Positions 1 through 12,209 are shown, numbered from the stretch's first letter. The stretch: DNA of 64,000 bases from Heterotrichella gracilis (GCA_032358255.1 JAULBX010019632.1:17594-81593), one strand, 5' to 3'. The notes: generated from the letters alone by a model not told the origin. Made by a program: numbers and translations.

Positions 1-3000
1 AGGATGCATTGAGCCCAACAGGTATGTACCATAAGGTGGGAAGCGTAGCGCCTCACCTAGGTCTAGACCCCCCACTTCCCCCCCACTTTTGGACCCCCGA
101 AAAGCCTGCCTCAACCACCCAGGGTTGCTCATGGATGGACTCGATGGACACTGCACCTGCTGCATCTCACCTGTGCCTTGTTCCTGTTCTCCAGCATTGC
201 CTTGGCCTGCTTCTCACGCTCAAGGTCATCCACGCTCTTGCCAGTGGCGTCCTTGAACCTGAGTGGCACACACATGTTACACACAGGAAAAGAGCGCTGT
301 TGTGAATGGTATTTGAGCCGCCATGGTTGCTCATGCATGGAACATCCCCACACATGCACGATAGCGGAGGCGCAGGCACAAACCAGCCCTGCGCCTGTTG
401 AGTCCAAGTCACCAATGCCTCAGCCACCACCATGCTGTGCAGCATCAGCAGAAGCATCCCATGCCAGTGCTCCTACCTCTCCAGCTCCTTGTGCAGGCTG
501 TCCCTCTCTGCCCTGGCCGCATCCCTGTCACAGCTCACCGAGGCCACGGGCAGAGTTGCATGCAAGCCCTGCTGACCTGGCGCTATCGATACTAATGAAA
601 TGCGTTCAAACCACTCAATTCTCTTTCGATCTACCCCCTTGGTAATGAGGTGCGACATAGTAGCTACTTCCCTCACCTCTCCAGCTCCCTGTGCAGGCTG
701 TCCCTCTCTGCCCTGACCGCATCCCTGTCACAGCTCACCGAGGCCAGCTCAGTGCGCAACCGAGCCGAGTCCTCCACAGCGCTCTGCCTGCCCTGCTCAG
801 CAGCTGCGCAGTTGACCTGCAACAGGATGGGGGAAGCATGCTTGTGTGGTTCCTTTTGGATTGGAATTGCAGTCCTAATGATGAATTGTGATGGCACGAC
901 ACAAAGGGACAGGTAGTAATTCGCCAAGTAGCGGTAGCTTTTCATTTTGAAGTGCAAAATAATACAGCCTTGTGCTGCATTGTGTGGAAATGCCTGGATG
1001 TTTTAGGAGTGAACTGTAATGTTATTATTTGACCATAATAACATTACAGTTCACCTCAGCCGCACCTTGATGGCTTCCACCTGGTGCTCCAGCGCGGTGA
1101 TTGTACCCTTCATGTTTGCATTCTCCTCAGACCACCCGTTCTTCTCCCCCTGGAGCTTCACCAGGATCTCGTTCACCGCCTGGTTGTCCAATTGCAATTT
1201 TGAGTTGTACTCCTGCAACTGCGCGTTGTACTTCTGGGAGTGTTGGTGCAGCTCGCTCATGCTCTTCACCTACAAGTGGGATACACAGATACCATAAAAT
1301 AATGCTTTTCCCCTTGACCATTTGGGCGTGGGCCGGGGCTCGGGTTAGGCTCGGGTTGAAAGCCCATTTCCTTCAGATTGAATTTAGGACAATAAGGTGC
1401 ATCGATCATCCGAGAAACCCTAGCCCTCACAAGGGCCAAAACCCTAGCAGACCCTACCTGCTCCTGTGACTCCGTGAGCTGCCGCCTGAGCCCCTGCGTC
1501 TCCAACTCAACCCGCTGGATCTGCTGCTCCACGTATGTCAGCTGGCTTTGCGTGCTTGTGAGTGCGGCTTCCAGCTGCTGCTTGTCTGTCGCCAGAGCCT
1601 CTGCTTGACCTTTGGCAGTGCCCAGCGCAGCCTACACGTGTGGGGTTTATGGTGAGGATGAGGTTGATAGGGTGTCGTTACGCGTGCAACTCTTGAATTG
1701 ACTGGTGGGGCTGGCTCGGCCGGCAGCCTCCCTGCAGCAGGGTTAGGGTACTATGCAGGGTATTGGTTGCACATGTGATACCCTATACCCTTTGTTGGTG
1801 CGTAGCTCGCCCCTTCGACTTTATAGGTAGGGTGTTACTATGCAAGCTGACCCTGAGCCCTAAACCCTGTCTCCATGTCCAGCAACTTATTCATCTTTTG
1901 AGATAATTTTGAGATAAGTACCTCGGGAGAGTGCACCAGTTTGCCCATGTGAATTTTATATAACCTGGGCACCGCGCAACAGCGCACACTCACCTCCACC
2001 CCGCACAGCTTTGCCTCCACCTTGGAGAGCGCTTCGGCATTGTTGACTTGCTCGGTAGCCCTGTCCTGCTCCTCGCGCTCCAAGGCACCCTGGATGGTGT
2101 TCAGATCAAGCTCCAGCCTGCAAAACACAAGGTTGTGGCATTGCCTGGAAGGAAATAGCGCTGCCTTCTTAGCATATATGCCCTGCTGGGCACATATAAG
2201 TCAGTTGACGTGTTGACCCTTCTTTGGGGTTCGGTCGGAACCACGCTGCTGAATCTTCCTTCAAGGGTTTAGAGTAAAACTTGCGGGTCAGCTGCGATCA
2301 CTCTTAGGGTATCGTGCCTTTCTGTCAGGGTTAAGGGTATCCGTGTGGGTCCCCTTAGGGTACGGTACCTTTCTTTGAGGTTGAGCAGGAACCAGCCCGC
2401 CGCCCGCAGCCGCTTGAGCTGCACCACCAGTATGGTGTTCTTCACTTGGGGGGTCTCACGCTTCTTGAAACTCAGCTTGTGGTTCAGGCAGTCCTCAACA
2501 CTCCACCCCGTCTCATCCGCTACCTGCTCCCAGCTCAGTTCGTCTGGCGCCTGCTGTGTGGGAAACACATGGTTTATGGTATGGGGGTTATGGTATGGGC
2601 TGCTGGGCAGCAGGGGTGTGGGGTGAGCCTGAGACTGTTGTGTGCACGCATTGAACAAAAGTACCCTCGAGAGGGTTTCCAGCCGGCAAAACCCTAGCAG
2701 GACCCATGTCTTGGTCTTCTGCAACGCGTAGTGCATATGATACAGGGTGGCGATGGTGTGATGTTTCTATTGGCTACTGATTCCCCAGCTCAGCCCAATG
2801 GGTGCCGGTTGCGCATGGCAACACAGGTGAGGGGTTGGGCTGAAACTTGGTTTTGCTACCTGGGATACAGCCTAGCCCGAATATTCGTGTCCCGTATAGG
2901 TAGGACAGGTTCTCAAGGTGCCATGAGCTGAAGCATACCTGTGCTGCAACACTGTCTGGCGCCTCAACCGCAGTTGCCACCCTCTTGGGGTTGGCGTTGG

Positions 3001-3055
3001 CCTTGGAGGGGGTGATCACCTTGCGCTTGCGCTCCATGTCTCGCTGGTTCAGGTC
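1..3055 (-). CDS. Kinesin-14-like coiled-coil protein, N-terminal and stalk exons (motor off left edge)
   Basis: Minus-strand exons 3055-2939, 2550-2369, 2117-1994, 1631-1458, 1269-1066, 816-677 and 258-171 join in compatible phases. The first exon has an ATG at 3037, preceded in frame by six codons after a possible acceptor, so the true start is either that ATG or lies further upstream. The first two exons carry a basic N-terminal stretch (MERKRKVITPSK) and a short domain I do not recognise. The others are heptad-rich coiled coil. The 1269-1066 exon contains YNAQLQEYNSKLQ and the 816-677 exon contains LRTELASVSCDRDAV. These resemble the plant ATK/KatA minus-end kinesin stalk (YNTSLQQYNSKLQ and LQSELQQVRDDRD, recalled from memory). 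In that family the motor is C-terminal, so it should lie left of position 1. Expected role is minus-end-directed spindle or microtubule motility. An alternative donor at 1055 would change the frame of the next exon. It could instead be another coiled-coil protein. Confidence 0.6.
474..546 (-). repeat. Exon echo of kinesin exon 816-677
   Basis: A copy of the 3' half of the neighbouring exon lies exactly 200 bp downstream on the gene strand. It encodes a near-identical VSCDRDAARAERDSLHKELER-type stretch and keeps a GT donor. Its upstream side has no matching exon sequence, and including it would need an acceptor in a compatible phase, so I treat it as a decayed duplicate rather than an exon. 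Confidence 0.7.
1011..1052. repeat. Perfect 17-bp-arm hairpin at an intron 5' end
   Basis: Arms 1011-1027 and 1036-1052 are perfect reverse complements around an 8-nt loop. On the minus strand the hairpin begins within 15 nt of the kinesin donor, so it would form in the pre-mRNA right beside the splice site. Confidence 0.9.
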
Positions 3056-4051
3056 CTACATGGTGGTCAGAAACGGGTGTGAGCAGTGCCAGGACATACT
3101 TGCCTGGATTTGTGTGCAAAAGGATGTCTGCTAGCCTTGCTATATGTATAACTACAGGCATGCAAGTATTTAACCAACTCCTAGACGTAGGCACCCAAAC
3201 ACACATGTGTCACAACCAGAAGTGTGTCAAGGCGTCACTGCCAACCCTTTTCAAGACCTCATCCACCACTTACATTTGCTGTCAACGGCCGTAACAGACC
3301 AGTCCCAGGCACGTGGCCTGGTGCAGGGATCTTTGTCTCCCTTCTGTCCATGGTTATGGTCCACCAGAGCCAACTCGGCCCAACACCGATGCTCTATGTC
3401 ACTATGGACGCACGATACACGTTATTGAATTTGTTGTTAGCCAGAAGAAGGTGACAGGCTATGCATAAGCACACGTTCTGCACAAGTTAGGCGTAACGAA
3501 GTGACAACATTGAACCCATGTCTACGTTGGACCAGACGATATGACGCACAACCCACAAGATATGGATGGCGGTTGACCAGCCCTATCTTGGCAACCGATA
3601 TACCCAGTCACAGCAGCTGTACTCGCCTCGTGCAGGGGGCTTATTGGCCACTAGCTCGCTGGTCAAACCAGGTGTTCGGGTGGGGTTGTCACCTAGGTGC
3701 AACCTTCTGTTCCACGACGTTGACCGTATCCTCACAAGCACGTCGAAGGTGATGGACGCAGAATATATGAGAAGCCCGGCAAACTATATGAAATGTGACG
3801 CACATATGATGTGCTAGCAGATGGTTTGGTCAACTCGGTCTTGGGGACGCGGGAATTCCCCACTGGGGATCACGTTCTCGAGCAAGCAAACCCCATAATT
3901 CCGCTAGCAACTTTGGCAAAGTCTTTTTGGTGTGTACCCACTTGCATACACGCTGATTGCTCCAGTGGTTAATGGCGCAAAATATCTGCAACTGCCTCCT
4001 TAATGTCAGGTGCTCGTGCGGGCAAACCTGCGCGAGCGAATCCCTGTTTCG
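3056..4051. other. Divergent intergenic region, kinesin / SET gene
   Basis: About 1 kb separates the minus-strand kinesin start from the plus-strand SET start. I see no exon-like coding stretch and no convincing TATA box. The two divergent promoters must lie here, unless further 5' exons exist. Confidence 0.4.
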
Positions 4052-7000
4052 ATGTCGGTGGTTAGCCAGGAGTTTAGCGACTGGCTGGAAGCCGGAGGCA
4101 TCACGTTCAACGGCATAGAAGCAGCGTTCGTTGGTGACCAGGGCTGGAGAGGGGTAATAGCCACTTGCGACCTCGAGCCTGGTGAGCATGTCACATGCAT
4201 GCATATTTGAATGGCAATTACTTTTCAATGCCATAGGAAGCAGTGCATGCACCTGCACCAGGGGTTCTAGCTGGGTACAGTTTTTCTCACTTTGCCCACA
4301 CTTTACTGAACCCCATCTCTCTCCGGGTGTATCTAATACGGCGGCAGCCTGCATCAAGCTCATGCCATGCCTAGACAACTGGCAGAGGCCATAGCTTAAT
4401 TCACACGCTCCAGCAGTCCCAACAGCCAGCTTGCTCAGCTGGAACCACCCACTCCCGTCTTGGAGTGGCATTCTTTACAGTTTGACAATACACGAGCCTG
4501 CACCCACGTGGTGCTGGAAACCCTAACCCTTTACCCTAATACTATCCGCCCACTGGCAAACCTTGACCCCGCCCACCCACAGGCACCTGCATCCTCAAGG
4601 TGCCCGAAGAGTTGCTTCTGAGCGAGCAATTCCAGCGGGACCCGGTGCTGGCCGCCGCCCTAACCTTACCAACCCTGACACCCTAAACCCGCCATCCAGA
4701 AACCCTAATCTCCCCCGCCCTGGAGCTTTAAACCTGCCAACCCAGAAACCCTGACCTTACACGCACAAATACCTGAAATCCGGCCCACCACAGGCACCTG
4801 CATCCTCAAGGTGCCTGAGGAGCTGCTACTAAGCGAGCGGTCTGCCCTGCGGGACCCGGTACTGGCCGCCGCCCTGCGCCGATACCAGGGCACACCCACG
4901 CCAGAGCAGGTGTGAACCACCACCACCACCATCGTGATCCACCACTACCATGACCCTCCATCACCACCACCACCACCCTACCACAATACTACATCTGGGG
5001 GCTTTTGATTGTGGCCGTTTTCAGCTTATAATCCGCAGCTGCTGCTCAAGAACGGCTTCCAGCGGCAACCGCAAACGCATGCATGAAGTTTGGCCTGCGC
5101 AAGGATTAGCATTGAGTGCATCAAATGCACGCATTTAGCAACAGCGAGTCCTGCGCCGGCTGCAGGTATTGGCGGCTCACCTGGTGCATGAGGTGAGCAA
5201 GGGCTGCCACTCCCGCTGGCACGCCTACCTTGCCCACCTGCCACGCACCTACTCCACACTGGCCACATGGACTGCACAGGAGGTGGAGGAGCTGCAGGTG
5301 GGCACACAAAACCCTAAAACCTTTAACGGTGAATTCTACACCCTAAACAGCAAACCTTAAACACCTAATAGTATCCCACACTGGCCACGTGGACGCCACA
5401 GGAGATGAAGGAGCTGCAGATGAGCACAAAAACCCTAAGCCCTTAATCATTAACCCTAAACGCTAAGTAGTTTTTTACACTGGCCACATGGATGCGACAG
5501 GAGGTGGGCGAGCTGCAGGTGAGCACAACAAACCCTATAAGCCTAACCTCTACCAATAAATCAGCAGCCCACACTGGGGTCTTGCAACCCTTGCGACCCT
5601 TGCAACCCTAATCATTGAATGTATTCTTGGACCCTTGTGATCCACCGCCCCAATTAATTCTGAACCCTAATCTCTAAACACTGGGAGAAGTCTCATATCG
5701 CATATCCCGAGGTACCACGCCACCGCCGCATGAACAACAATGGGCCACGGATGCCGTAAAATGGAACATACACGCCTAGCAGCTAATGTGTGCCCATGCA
5801 GGTTGAGTATGCGCAGCTTTCAGCACTAGCAGCGATTGAGGATGCCAAGCAGTCATGGCGCCAAGTGCGCCCTCTGCTCAATCAACTAGGTGTGTTCACC
5901 AGCCCATGACTGGGCACCTCTCGCATCACGCTGAGACAAAGTCCTGCATGGCTGTTGCACCCATCCACTACGGTATTCACCCTTTTTCATTGTACCATCT
6001 TAAAAGCGTTTTCTCGATACTTATTGATGTGCACGTGGTATGTGCGGCCGGTTGGAAAACAAATGTGTTGTGGCGCAGGCATGGAGGGCAAGTGGTGCAG
6101 CCTCAAGGCCTGGGTGTGGGCGCTGGCTACCCTGTCTTCCCGTACCATGTACCTCCCCTCCTGCACAGCAGGGGTGCTCACCCCTTTTGGTGACCTGCAC
6201 AACTATGAACAGCCGCCGCCGCTGTGCACTCCCAAGTTTGGTGAGCATGACCTGCATGTGCATGTGGGGAATGCCTGGAAAAGGACAGTTTATGCTGTGT
6301 ACGCCCAAGTTTGTCGAATTTCCCTGAACTTTGCGACGGGATAAAATGGGGAGCACGAAAGTGCGGTAAGCGGCACGACTGGTTGGCTGCCATCTGCCAC
6401 ACTGGAAACAGTGTCAGTTAAGCCTTGGTTCTAGGTCTTGGGTGAGGCATACCCAGACATGCTAACCTGGCTTCAAAGCTGGAAAGCACATACTTACTTA
6501 CTTAAGCTGTGTACACCCACGTTTGGTGAGCGCGACTTGCTTATTTGTGGATCATGACGGCTTGGTGTGCTGCCTCAGTATTGATTGCTCTGCCAGGTTG
6601 CAAAACGCCTGTGTACCTCCCCACCTGCAAAGTCCTACACGAATAAACCAATCAAATGACTTTCAAAATTGCCTGGTGAGGTGGTGCCACCCACTCCATT
6701 AACGCTGGTTGACCATCGTAACCGCCTTTTTTTGCTTTCACCCCATGGACTATCCAACTGAATTCGTGGGTCTGCAGGATTTCAGGCAGGCGGGGAGGAA
6801 TTGAGCGAGGATCAAATTTGCGGTGATGGCAGTTTTGACGAGGACACCCGATGTTACTGTCTGTATGCCCGGCGCAGGTGGGGACTGCAACGCCTGTATA
6901 TGCATGATGATGTTCTGTGCTCTGCGTTCACTACTTGCCAGTTTGAAGCATGCTGGTCTTGTATGTATGGTGGAGGCTGCGCAACCCCAGTTGAATGGAC

Positions 7001-8044
7001 AGCACGTGCAGTGCACATATCTGTTGCTGCAGGTGTGCGAAGTAGCGTAAACATCGTATAATTTGAAAATATAATAGTGTAGTCCACACCCACATGGGCC
7101 TGCTTGGAAGCATTCCATGGACTCTCCAGGGTTTCAGTGAACGCTAAAATTGCCTGTTTGCAGGTACAAGGCTGGCGAGCAGGTGTTCCTGTGCTATGGG
7201 CAGCACACAAACCTGGAGTTGTTAGGTGCGTGACCCAGGTGGCCATTGGGAAAACCCTCAAAACCTAAGGGTCTGAGCATTCAAACCCTATTGTGCGGAG
7301 TGCCAAACATGATTGCATCAATCATTACATGTTACTGAACGCCATGCGCGGTGACATATGCACTGTCGATGGTCCTACCTGCCCACAGTACCTTCCACCA
7401 CCATGTGCGGTGACACACCTACCACTACCATGGCATGCTTATCTGGATGCAATGCACAGTAAAGGTTTTATTTATATCTCCATGCCTTCCTAATGTGCAG
7501 AGCATTACGGGTTCTGCCTGGACAGCAACTGCCACGACCGCGCGCTGCTGCCCGCACCCGTCCTCACGCCGCACCTGGAGCTACCAGCTGACGCACAGCT
7601 GAGGGAGCTGTTTGTGCACCACAATGGGCAGCCGTCATGGGCCCTCCTGCACCAGCTGCGCATGGGTTCCATGGCGCCCTGGGAGCGCAAGGCGTTCAAG
7701 CAGCTACTGGCAGCAGGTGGGGACTTGGCGCAATCACAGTGTTGTATGGGAGCGATTGCAAAGCCATGGTCCGCATGCAGCATCGATGGGTCTACCTTGT
7801 TGGATCCACACTGTGCTTATTACAGATGTTTCAAAAGTCCAAAGAATTTCTGTACACTGCCTGCCGCAGGGGAACCCGTCAGCACAGCAAGTGAGGTCAA
7901 AGCTGCAGCTCTGCTGGTGCAGCTTTGTTGAGAGTCACTGCTGCGCCTGCCCACCACGCTGCACAGCGATGAGGCGCTCCTGTCTGACCCGGCGTTGGAA
8001 GGCAACAAACAACTGGCGGTGCAGTGGCGCGCATGCTACAAGAG
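4052..8044 (+). CDS. SET-domain lysine methyltransferase (SETD3/SETD6/Rubisco LSMT family), in-frame TGA near the C-terminus
   Basis: Exons 4052-4181, 4794-4909, 5139-5297, 5802-5889, 6079-6240, 6778-6877, 7164-7225, 7501-7716 and 7870-8044 join with consistent phases. The start is MSVVSQEF. Family signatures appear in order: FNGIEAAFVGDQGWRGV near the N-terminus; LKVPEELLLSE; the PFGDLHNYEQPPP segment where family members have a xDxxNH-type SET motif; then YKAGEQVFLCYGQHTNLELL followed by EHYGF, the SAM/lysine-channel core. The last exon matches the Rubisco-LSMT substrate-binding domain (LRLPTTLHSDEALL), but a TGA at 7929-7931 interrupts it in frame after VQLC. Stopping there gives 364 aa; reading through restores the family pattern. 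The family methylates protein lysine (or histidine, in SETD3) using SAM. The true 3' end beyond 8044 is unclear. The frame stays open to a TAA near 8092. Confidence 0.8.
4583..4659 (+). repeat. 5' exon echo of SET exon 2
   Basis: This copies the acceptor and 5' half of exon 4794-4909 about 210 bp upstream. It encodes CILKVPEELLLSE again but has a small indel and no donor, so it cannot be spliced as an intact exon. It is flanked by CCCTAA-type motifs. Confidence 0.75.
5255..5530 (+). repeat. Three tandem copies of the SET exon 3 3' end
   Basis: The exon end at 5255-5297 (LATWTAQEVEELQ) recurs from about 5377 and 5476, spaced about 122 and 99 bp apart. The first echo has lost the GT donor (ctgcagatgagc). 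The second has kept one (ctgcaggtgagc). Confidence 0.8.
6312..6504 (+). mobile_element. 5'-truncated SINE copy in a SET intron
   Basis: About 190 bp closely match the 3' two-thirds of the SINE at 31377-31690, including the gacgggataaaatggggagc core and the terminal CTTA repeats. Flanks read gctgtgtacgcccaagttt and gctgtgtacacccacgttt, a likely 19-bp target duplication with two differences. Those flanks are also an echo of the end of exon 6079-6240 (gcactcccaagtttg), so the element seems to have landed inside an exon echo. Confidence 0.75.
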
Positions 8045-8879
8045 GTGCGGATGCTGTCTCCTCTCCACAGTCACTGTGGCCAGATTCCTATAAGTTGCCA
8101 ACTTGAAAATAATGTTACATGGAGTCTGTTGAACTGACTAGTCACTAGAACGCTGTCAAGAGATTGCCAATAAATTACTGTGTGGTTGTCGAATTGGTAT
8201 AATAACTCCCAATCAATTACCCAGCAAACAGTGCAATAAAAAAGCAACAGTGTTTGTCCTTCTTGGTGTCACCCGATAAGCAAGGTATTTCTGCAACCGC
8301 ATAACCCTTATGAAGGGTATTCCTGCCACCGCAGGGCCCTCATGAAGGCTATCAGCATCGCAGAGGCTGCAACTGCAACAACTGGCTGATCACCACTTCT
8401 ACTGACGACCACACAGTGGCCCTGTGCCTCCTGAGGCATATTGTGACCATAGCTCAGGCCGTGTGCCTATCAATGTGCTGCTGCTTCCAGATTTCAACGT
8501 TGCTATGCGCCACAAGGTCGATCTGCGAGGTGAGCTGCTGTGTATGGTGCCAGGTATCAAGCTGCATGTTTTTTTATGTGTCAACGATCTTTCGTCATAC
8601 CATGGCATTCAGTTGTCATTTGAAGTGCTGCAATACTGATTTGTAAAGGCTATAACAATAATGTACTATCAAATTAATCGAAAAAGGCCTTTCTTATTGC
8701 TACATGCTGCCACCCAAGGCCACTCTCGCCAACGCAAATATATTTCAGCAATTCCATCCATGATTCACAAAACTGCCGGCTGTCTGTCAAAATGGTAATG
8801 GAATGTACTATGATATGTAATGATACCCTTGGAATGGGATTTCCATCCTACCAGCTGCATGGCACCTTTTCAAACCTCC
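8045..8879. other. 3' region between convergent SET and ciliary genes, with one exon-like stretch
   Basis: Most of this shows no coding signal. About 8417-8541 (+) has an acceptor-like ccacacag, an open stretch containing VPINVLLLPDFNVAMRHKVD and a gtgagc donor. It could be a late SET exon, since its phase would fit, or part of an unrecognised gene. No following exon was found. Confidence 0.3.
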
Positions 8880-9005
8880 CCGCTACAGGACCTAGGGTCC
8901 TGTTTCATCGGCGCACACGCAGGGTGGGCGTCGAGTAGTAGGACAGTGGAGACACCCTGTTGCGCATGCGCCCCTCTAGGGGGCACGTGGACTCGAAGAA
9001 CGTCT
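8880..9005 (-). repeat. Echo of the ciliary gene's terminal exon
   Basis: A diverged copy of 9100-9210 lies about 212 bp beyond the stop codon. It matches across the segment encoding GRMRNRVPPLSYYSTPTLRV. The copy is outside the reading frame's stop and presumably untranslated. Confidence 0.75.
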
Positions 9006-9101
9006 GATGAAAGAATCACAAAATGCCTGCTGCCAGCAAGTACCAGGTACAGCTTGTGATAACCTTCTCCACCCCCCCTGCTGCGGTGCAGGGCCCTGTT
9101 T

Positions 9102-11924
9102 TCAGCGGCGCACACGCAGGGTGGGCGTCGAGTAGTACGACAGGGGAGGCACCCTGTTGCGCATGCGCCCCTCAAGGGGCCGCGTGGACTCAAAAAAGGT
9201 CTGCGCGTTGTGCAGCCCGTTGTCCGACACGAAGGAGCTCTGGCCCGCACTGAAGAAGCTCATGAGGCCCTTCTTGCTGTCGATGGCGTGCTTGCCCACG
9301 TCCGCGTTCTGCGCAGCTGCCACTGGGTCCGGCCGGGTGCAGAGTGAGTTGGCCAATCCCTGCATGCAGGGATCATCAAACATTGTCAGCAGTGGTATTA
9401 GCCTTGTTATCGCTGTCAGTAACATGGATTGCAATGATCACCGGGCACGTCTGACTTTTGAAACTGTGCACGTCCATGTTTAATTTACGCCCAGCCGCAG
9501 CGCTGGGCCTGATTGGTGCACAGCAGGTTGGCCAACCTCTGCGCATATGCGCATGCTTTGATCCCATTGCCGCGGTCAATGTGAAATTCTGGTAGTATGC
9601 CGACAAGTAACTTTATTGGCTATCAATAGCCAATTACGCGCTGAGTAGCGGTTGTTATAGCACGCACTGACATATGACTCTGTGCAGTGCACACAACCTG
9701 TTTGAGGGCATTTCTAATAGTACCCATCGCAATGCAGGCTTCTCACCTGCGTGGTCACGATGCCGTGGCTGGGTGCAGACACCGGCGCAGCGTTGGCGGG
9801 GTGCTGGGGCTTGTGGGTGGTGCAGTTGGGCACCCGCTCCCGCGCATACTGGTCAAGGTCAAGCAGCAGCATGGCCTCCTTAGAATTGGTGCGCCCCACG
9901 CGGCCCTGTGCATGCTCCATGGCTCGGGTGTTGGCGCTGGACCGCTGGGAGGGCACAAATCCGGTGTAGCCTGGGGAGGAAATGAGGGAGGCCCTGGTTA
10001 CTGAGGGTTTTGTGTTTGAAAACAGTCCAATCCCCCCGCAGCCCTGGACGTTCTGGGTGACTCTGTTACTTTATTATTTTGTATGGTATTATGCGAACCA
10101 TACCTGGGATGTGGTGTGTGGTGGCTGTGGACCCCTGGTTTATGTCTTGCGTGGATGCCATCTTGGTGATCGCACGGGGGTCGGTGACATCCCCGCTCGG
10201 GCTTTGTGCCATTGATGCGGCTGCTTTGAAGTCCTGTAGGTACGATGTGGTGCCTTCCAGCCTAGGCCTGAATGCTACCCTGTCCGCCGGTGCCTGCAAG
10301 TATAACTCATTGACAGTGATGATCATTGTGACTGTTACAGTAGAATGCATATCATGTTCATTAAAATGAGACATTGCATAATTAATTCTTAATTTTCACT
10401 TTTCACTGTAATCCGCATGCGTGCACACCTGCTCCACGCCATGCGGCTTGCTCCTTGGTTTGTTGATATCCAGCTTGTGAAGCAAGGGCGAATCCCCCAC
10501 AAACATGGAACTGTACTGCGTGCGGTACTGCACCAGGGAAGCCTGGCTCCGCTGCTGCCGCTGTCCCTGTCCCTGCTGCTCCATTGCACCGCTGCACACC
10601 GTGTGACAAATGTGAGAAATAATCTATTGCATCGCGTATGCACGCGCAAAAAAAAAAGCATATGCGCAATATTGAGAAAATCTACAGCCTACATCTGACA
10701 GTGTCCTTGAACAGGCAAGGGCCGCACATGCATGCTCCCTGGGCCACTGACAGTGTGTGGCTGCATGCACCGTTGTGTTTGCATGCAATACCTACCTGCA
10801 CGTTGCCGTCGACTCCCTAGCCTGGCCACTGCATTGCCCCTCAACAGTTGCGATTTGACTGGGCTCTGGGAATTCTGTCCTGTACATGGATTGCCCAAGG
10901 AAGTGCTTGCGTTCCACTATGGAAGGGTTTGTGGGCCTGCGCGCAGTAGCCTCGCCATTGCTTTGGATCCTCTCGGGTGGCTTGAAATCTCTCTTGTACC
11001 TGTGTGCGCCAGACGGCCCGGGCTGAGATGTAGGCACACATCAGATGTGTTTCCTACCACCGACCGAGGCAAGATGATAGCATGTGGATACGGTATAGGC
11101 TCTGTTGCCGTTGAACCTATGCATGGATGACAATGACTTACAACAAAACACAAAAACTCCACTTACATGCTGCCAACAGGTGCTGTCTCTTCTGCTAGCT
11201 TTTCCACAACCTCTGGGTTCACATCCACGTTGCCTGCGTCACACAGCTTAGTTGTTCAGAAGAAAAGTTTGGGCCTACTGTCTGACACTCAGTGACAATA
11301 CTGTGACCCAGAGAATGGGTAAATATGTGATGTGCAACTGGTATATCATTGAAGGTATAGCGCTGTGTCTTCCTGCAAGAGGGTCCTGCAATTTTCGCAA
11401 GGGGTGGTGGGCACACACACCTGCGCGATGAGGGAGTTTGGCCAGTGGCATACTGGCCCAGCCTGGTATAAACCCTGTGTATCCTGCAACGCCCACGTCA
11501 TTCCTGTAGCTGATGCTGCTCTGGTTGCCAGCCTGTAGCGAGAGCCAATATAGTTCATTTTGGGGAGTAGATGGAACGATAATTCACCCGCATCTCCCAC
11601 ATGCCGTTCGACTGAGAACTTGGTGCGCCAACTGGTTCATAGCTATAGCACAAATGGCGAAGGCCTATCGCCCAGATGAGTTTTGGGGGAGAATGCAAGT
11701 TCTTGAACGTGCCGACAAGGCGGTGCATGCAAGAACACCCAGCGAAACGGCCAGCCCCTGTTACCTGTCGGCACCCTTTGTGGACATTGTCGTTGGAAAA
11801 CGTTGAACCTGCAGGCTGCCCGTACAGCTTCAGCACCATCTTGCCAGTTATTTTGGGGTCTGCTGTGGAGTACGTCCCGTGGTTGGTGTGATCCCTGGTG
11901 TCTGACCCAGCAACAATTTTGAAC
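9102..11924 (-). CDS. Ciliary/flagellar microtubule-associated protein with GYTGF(I/V)P motifs (5' exon not found)
   Basis: Eight minus-strand exons join in phase: 11924-11765, 11532-11421, 11233-11167, 10999-10796, 10591-10429, 10293-10104, 9970-9747 and 9359-9102 (TGA). About 459 aa are visible. The first exon needs a phase-2 upstream exon that I could not identify. Motifs in order: GYTGFIPGWASM, SMYKRDFKPPE, HFLGQSMYRTEFPE, LVQYRTQYSSMF, LEGTTSYLQDF and HHIPGYTGFVPSQRS. IPGYTGFVP-type motifs are known from FAM166/CIMIP2-like and other axonemal microtubule-inner proteins. Short YxxxF repeats are typical of microtubule-stabilising ciliary proteins. I infer a structural axonemal role; the exact orthologue is not assigned. 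No membrane segment is visible. Confidence 0.68.
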
Positions 11925-12209
11925 CTGGAACTTGAGATCAGCAACAGGCAAGGCTCCAGGCGTTAAGCTTCCTGCAAGTCAACTGTTCTAGAGACCCTCT
12001 TGTCAGGTTGAGCATGCAGCTCGACACCCCCGATATCGATACGAGCCTCAACCCCCTTGTCAAGGGCGGGAAAACTGCAAATGCATGCATATAAGGGGTC
12101 TTGCTGTTCTGACTGGTATGGCAACCCAGCGGGGCGTCTTGCGAGAGTAGCACTTGTTGTTGGGCTGGTTAGCAAGCGTGGCAACGCTTGACAATGCAAC
12201 TACTGTACT
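11925..12209. promoter_or_regulatory. Compact divergent promoter region, ciliary gene / NTAN1
   Basis: About 285 bp separate the first recognised ciliary exon (minus) from the NTAN1 ATG (plus). A TATAAG stands at about 12090, some 120 bp before the NTAN1 ATG, and is a plausible TATA box. The 5' exon of the ciliary gene may also lie here. Confidence 0.35.

Noticed and set aside
3830-4471. 213-codon minus-strand open frame
   Set aside because: It lies antisense to the first SET exon and has no recognisable domain or splice logic. The plus strand carries a clear family motif.
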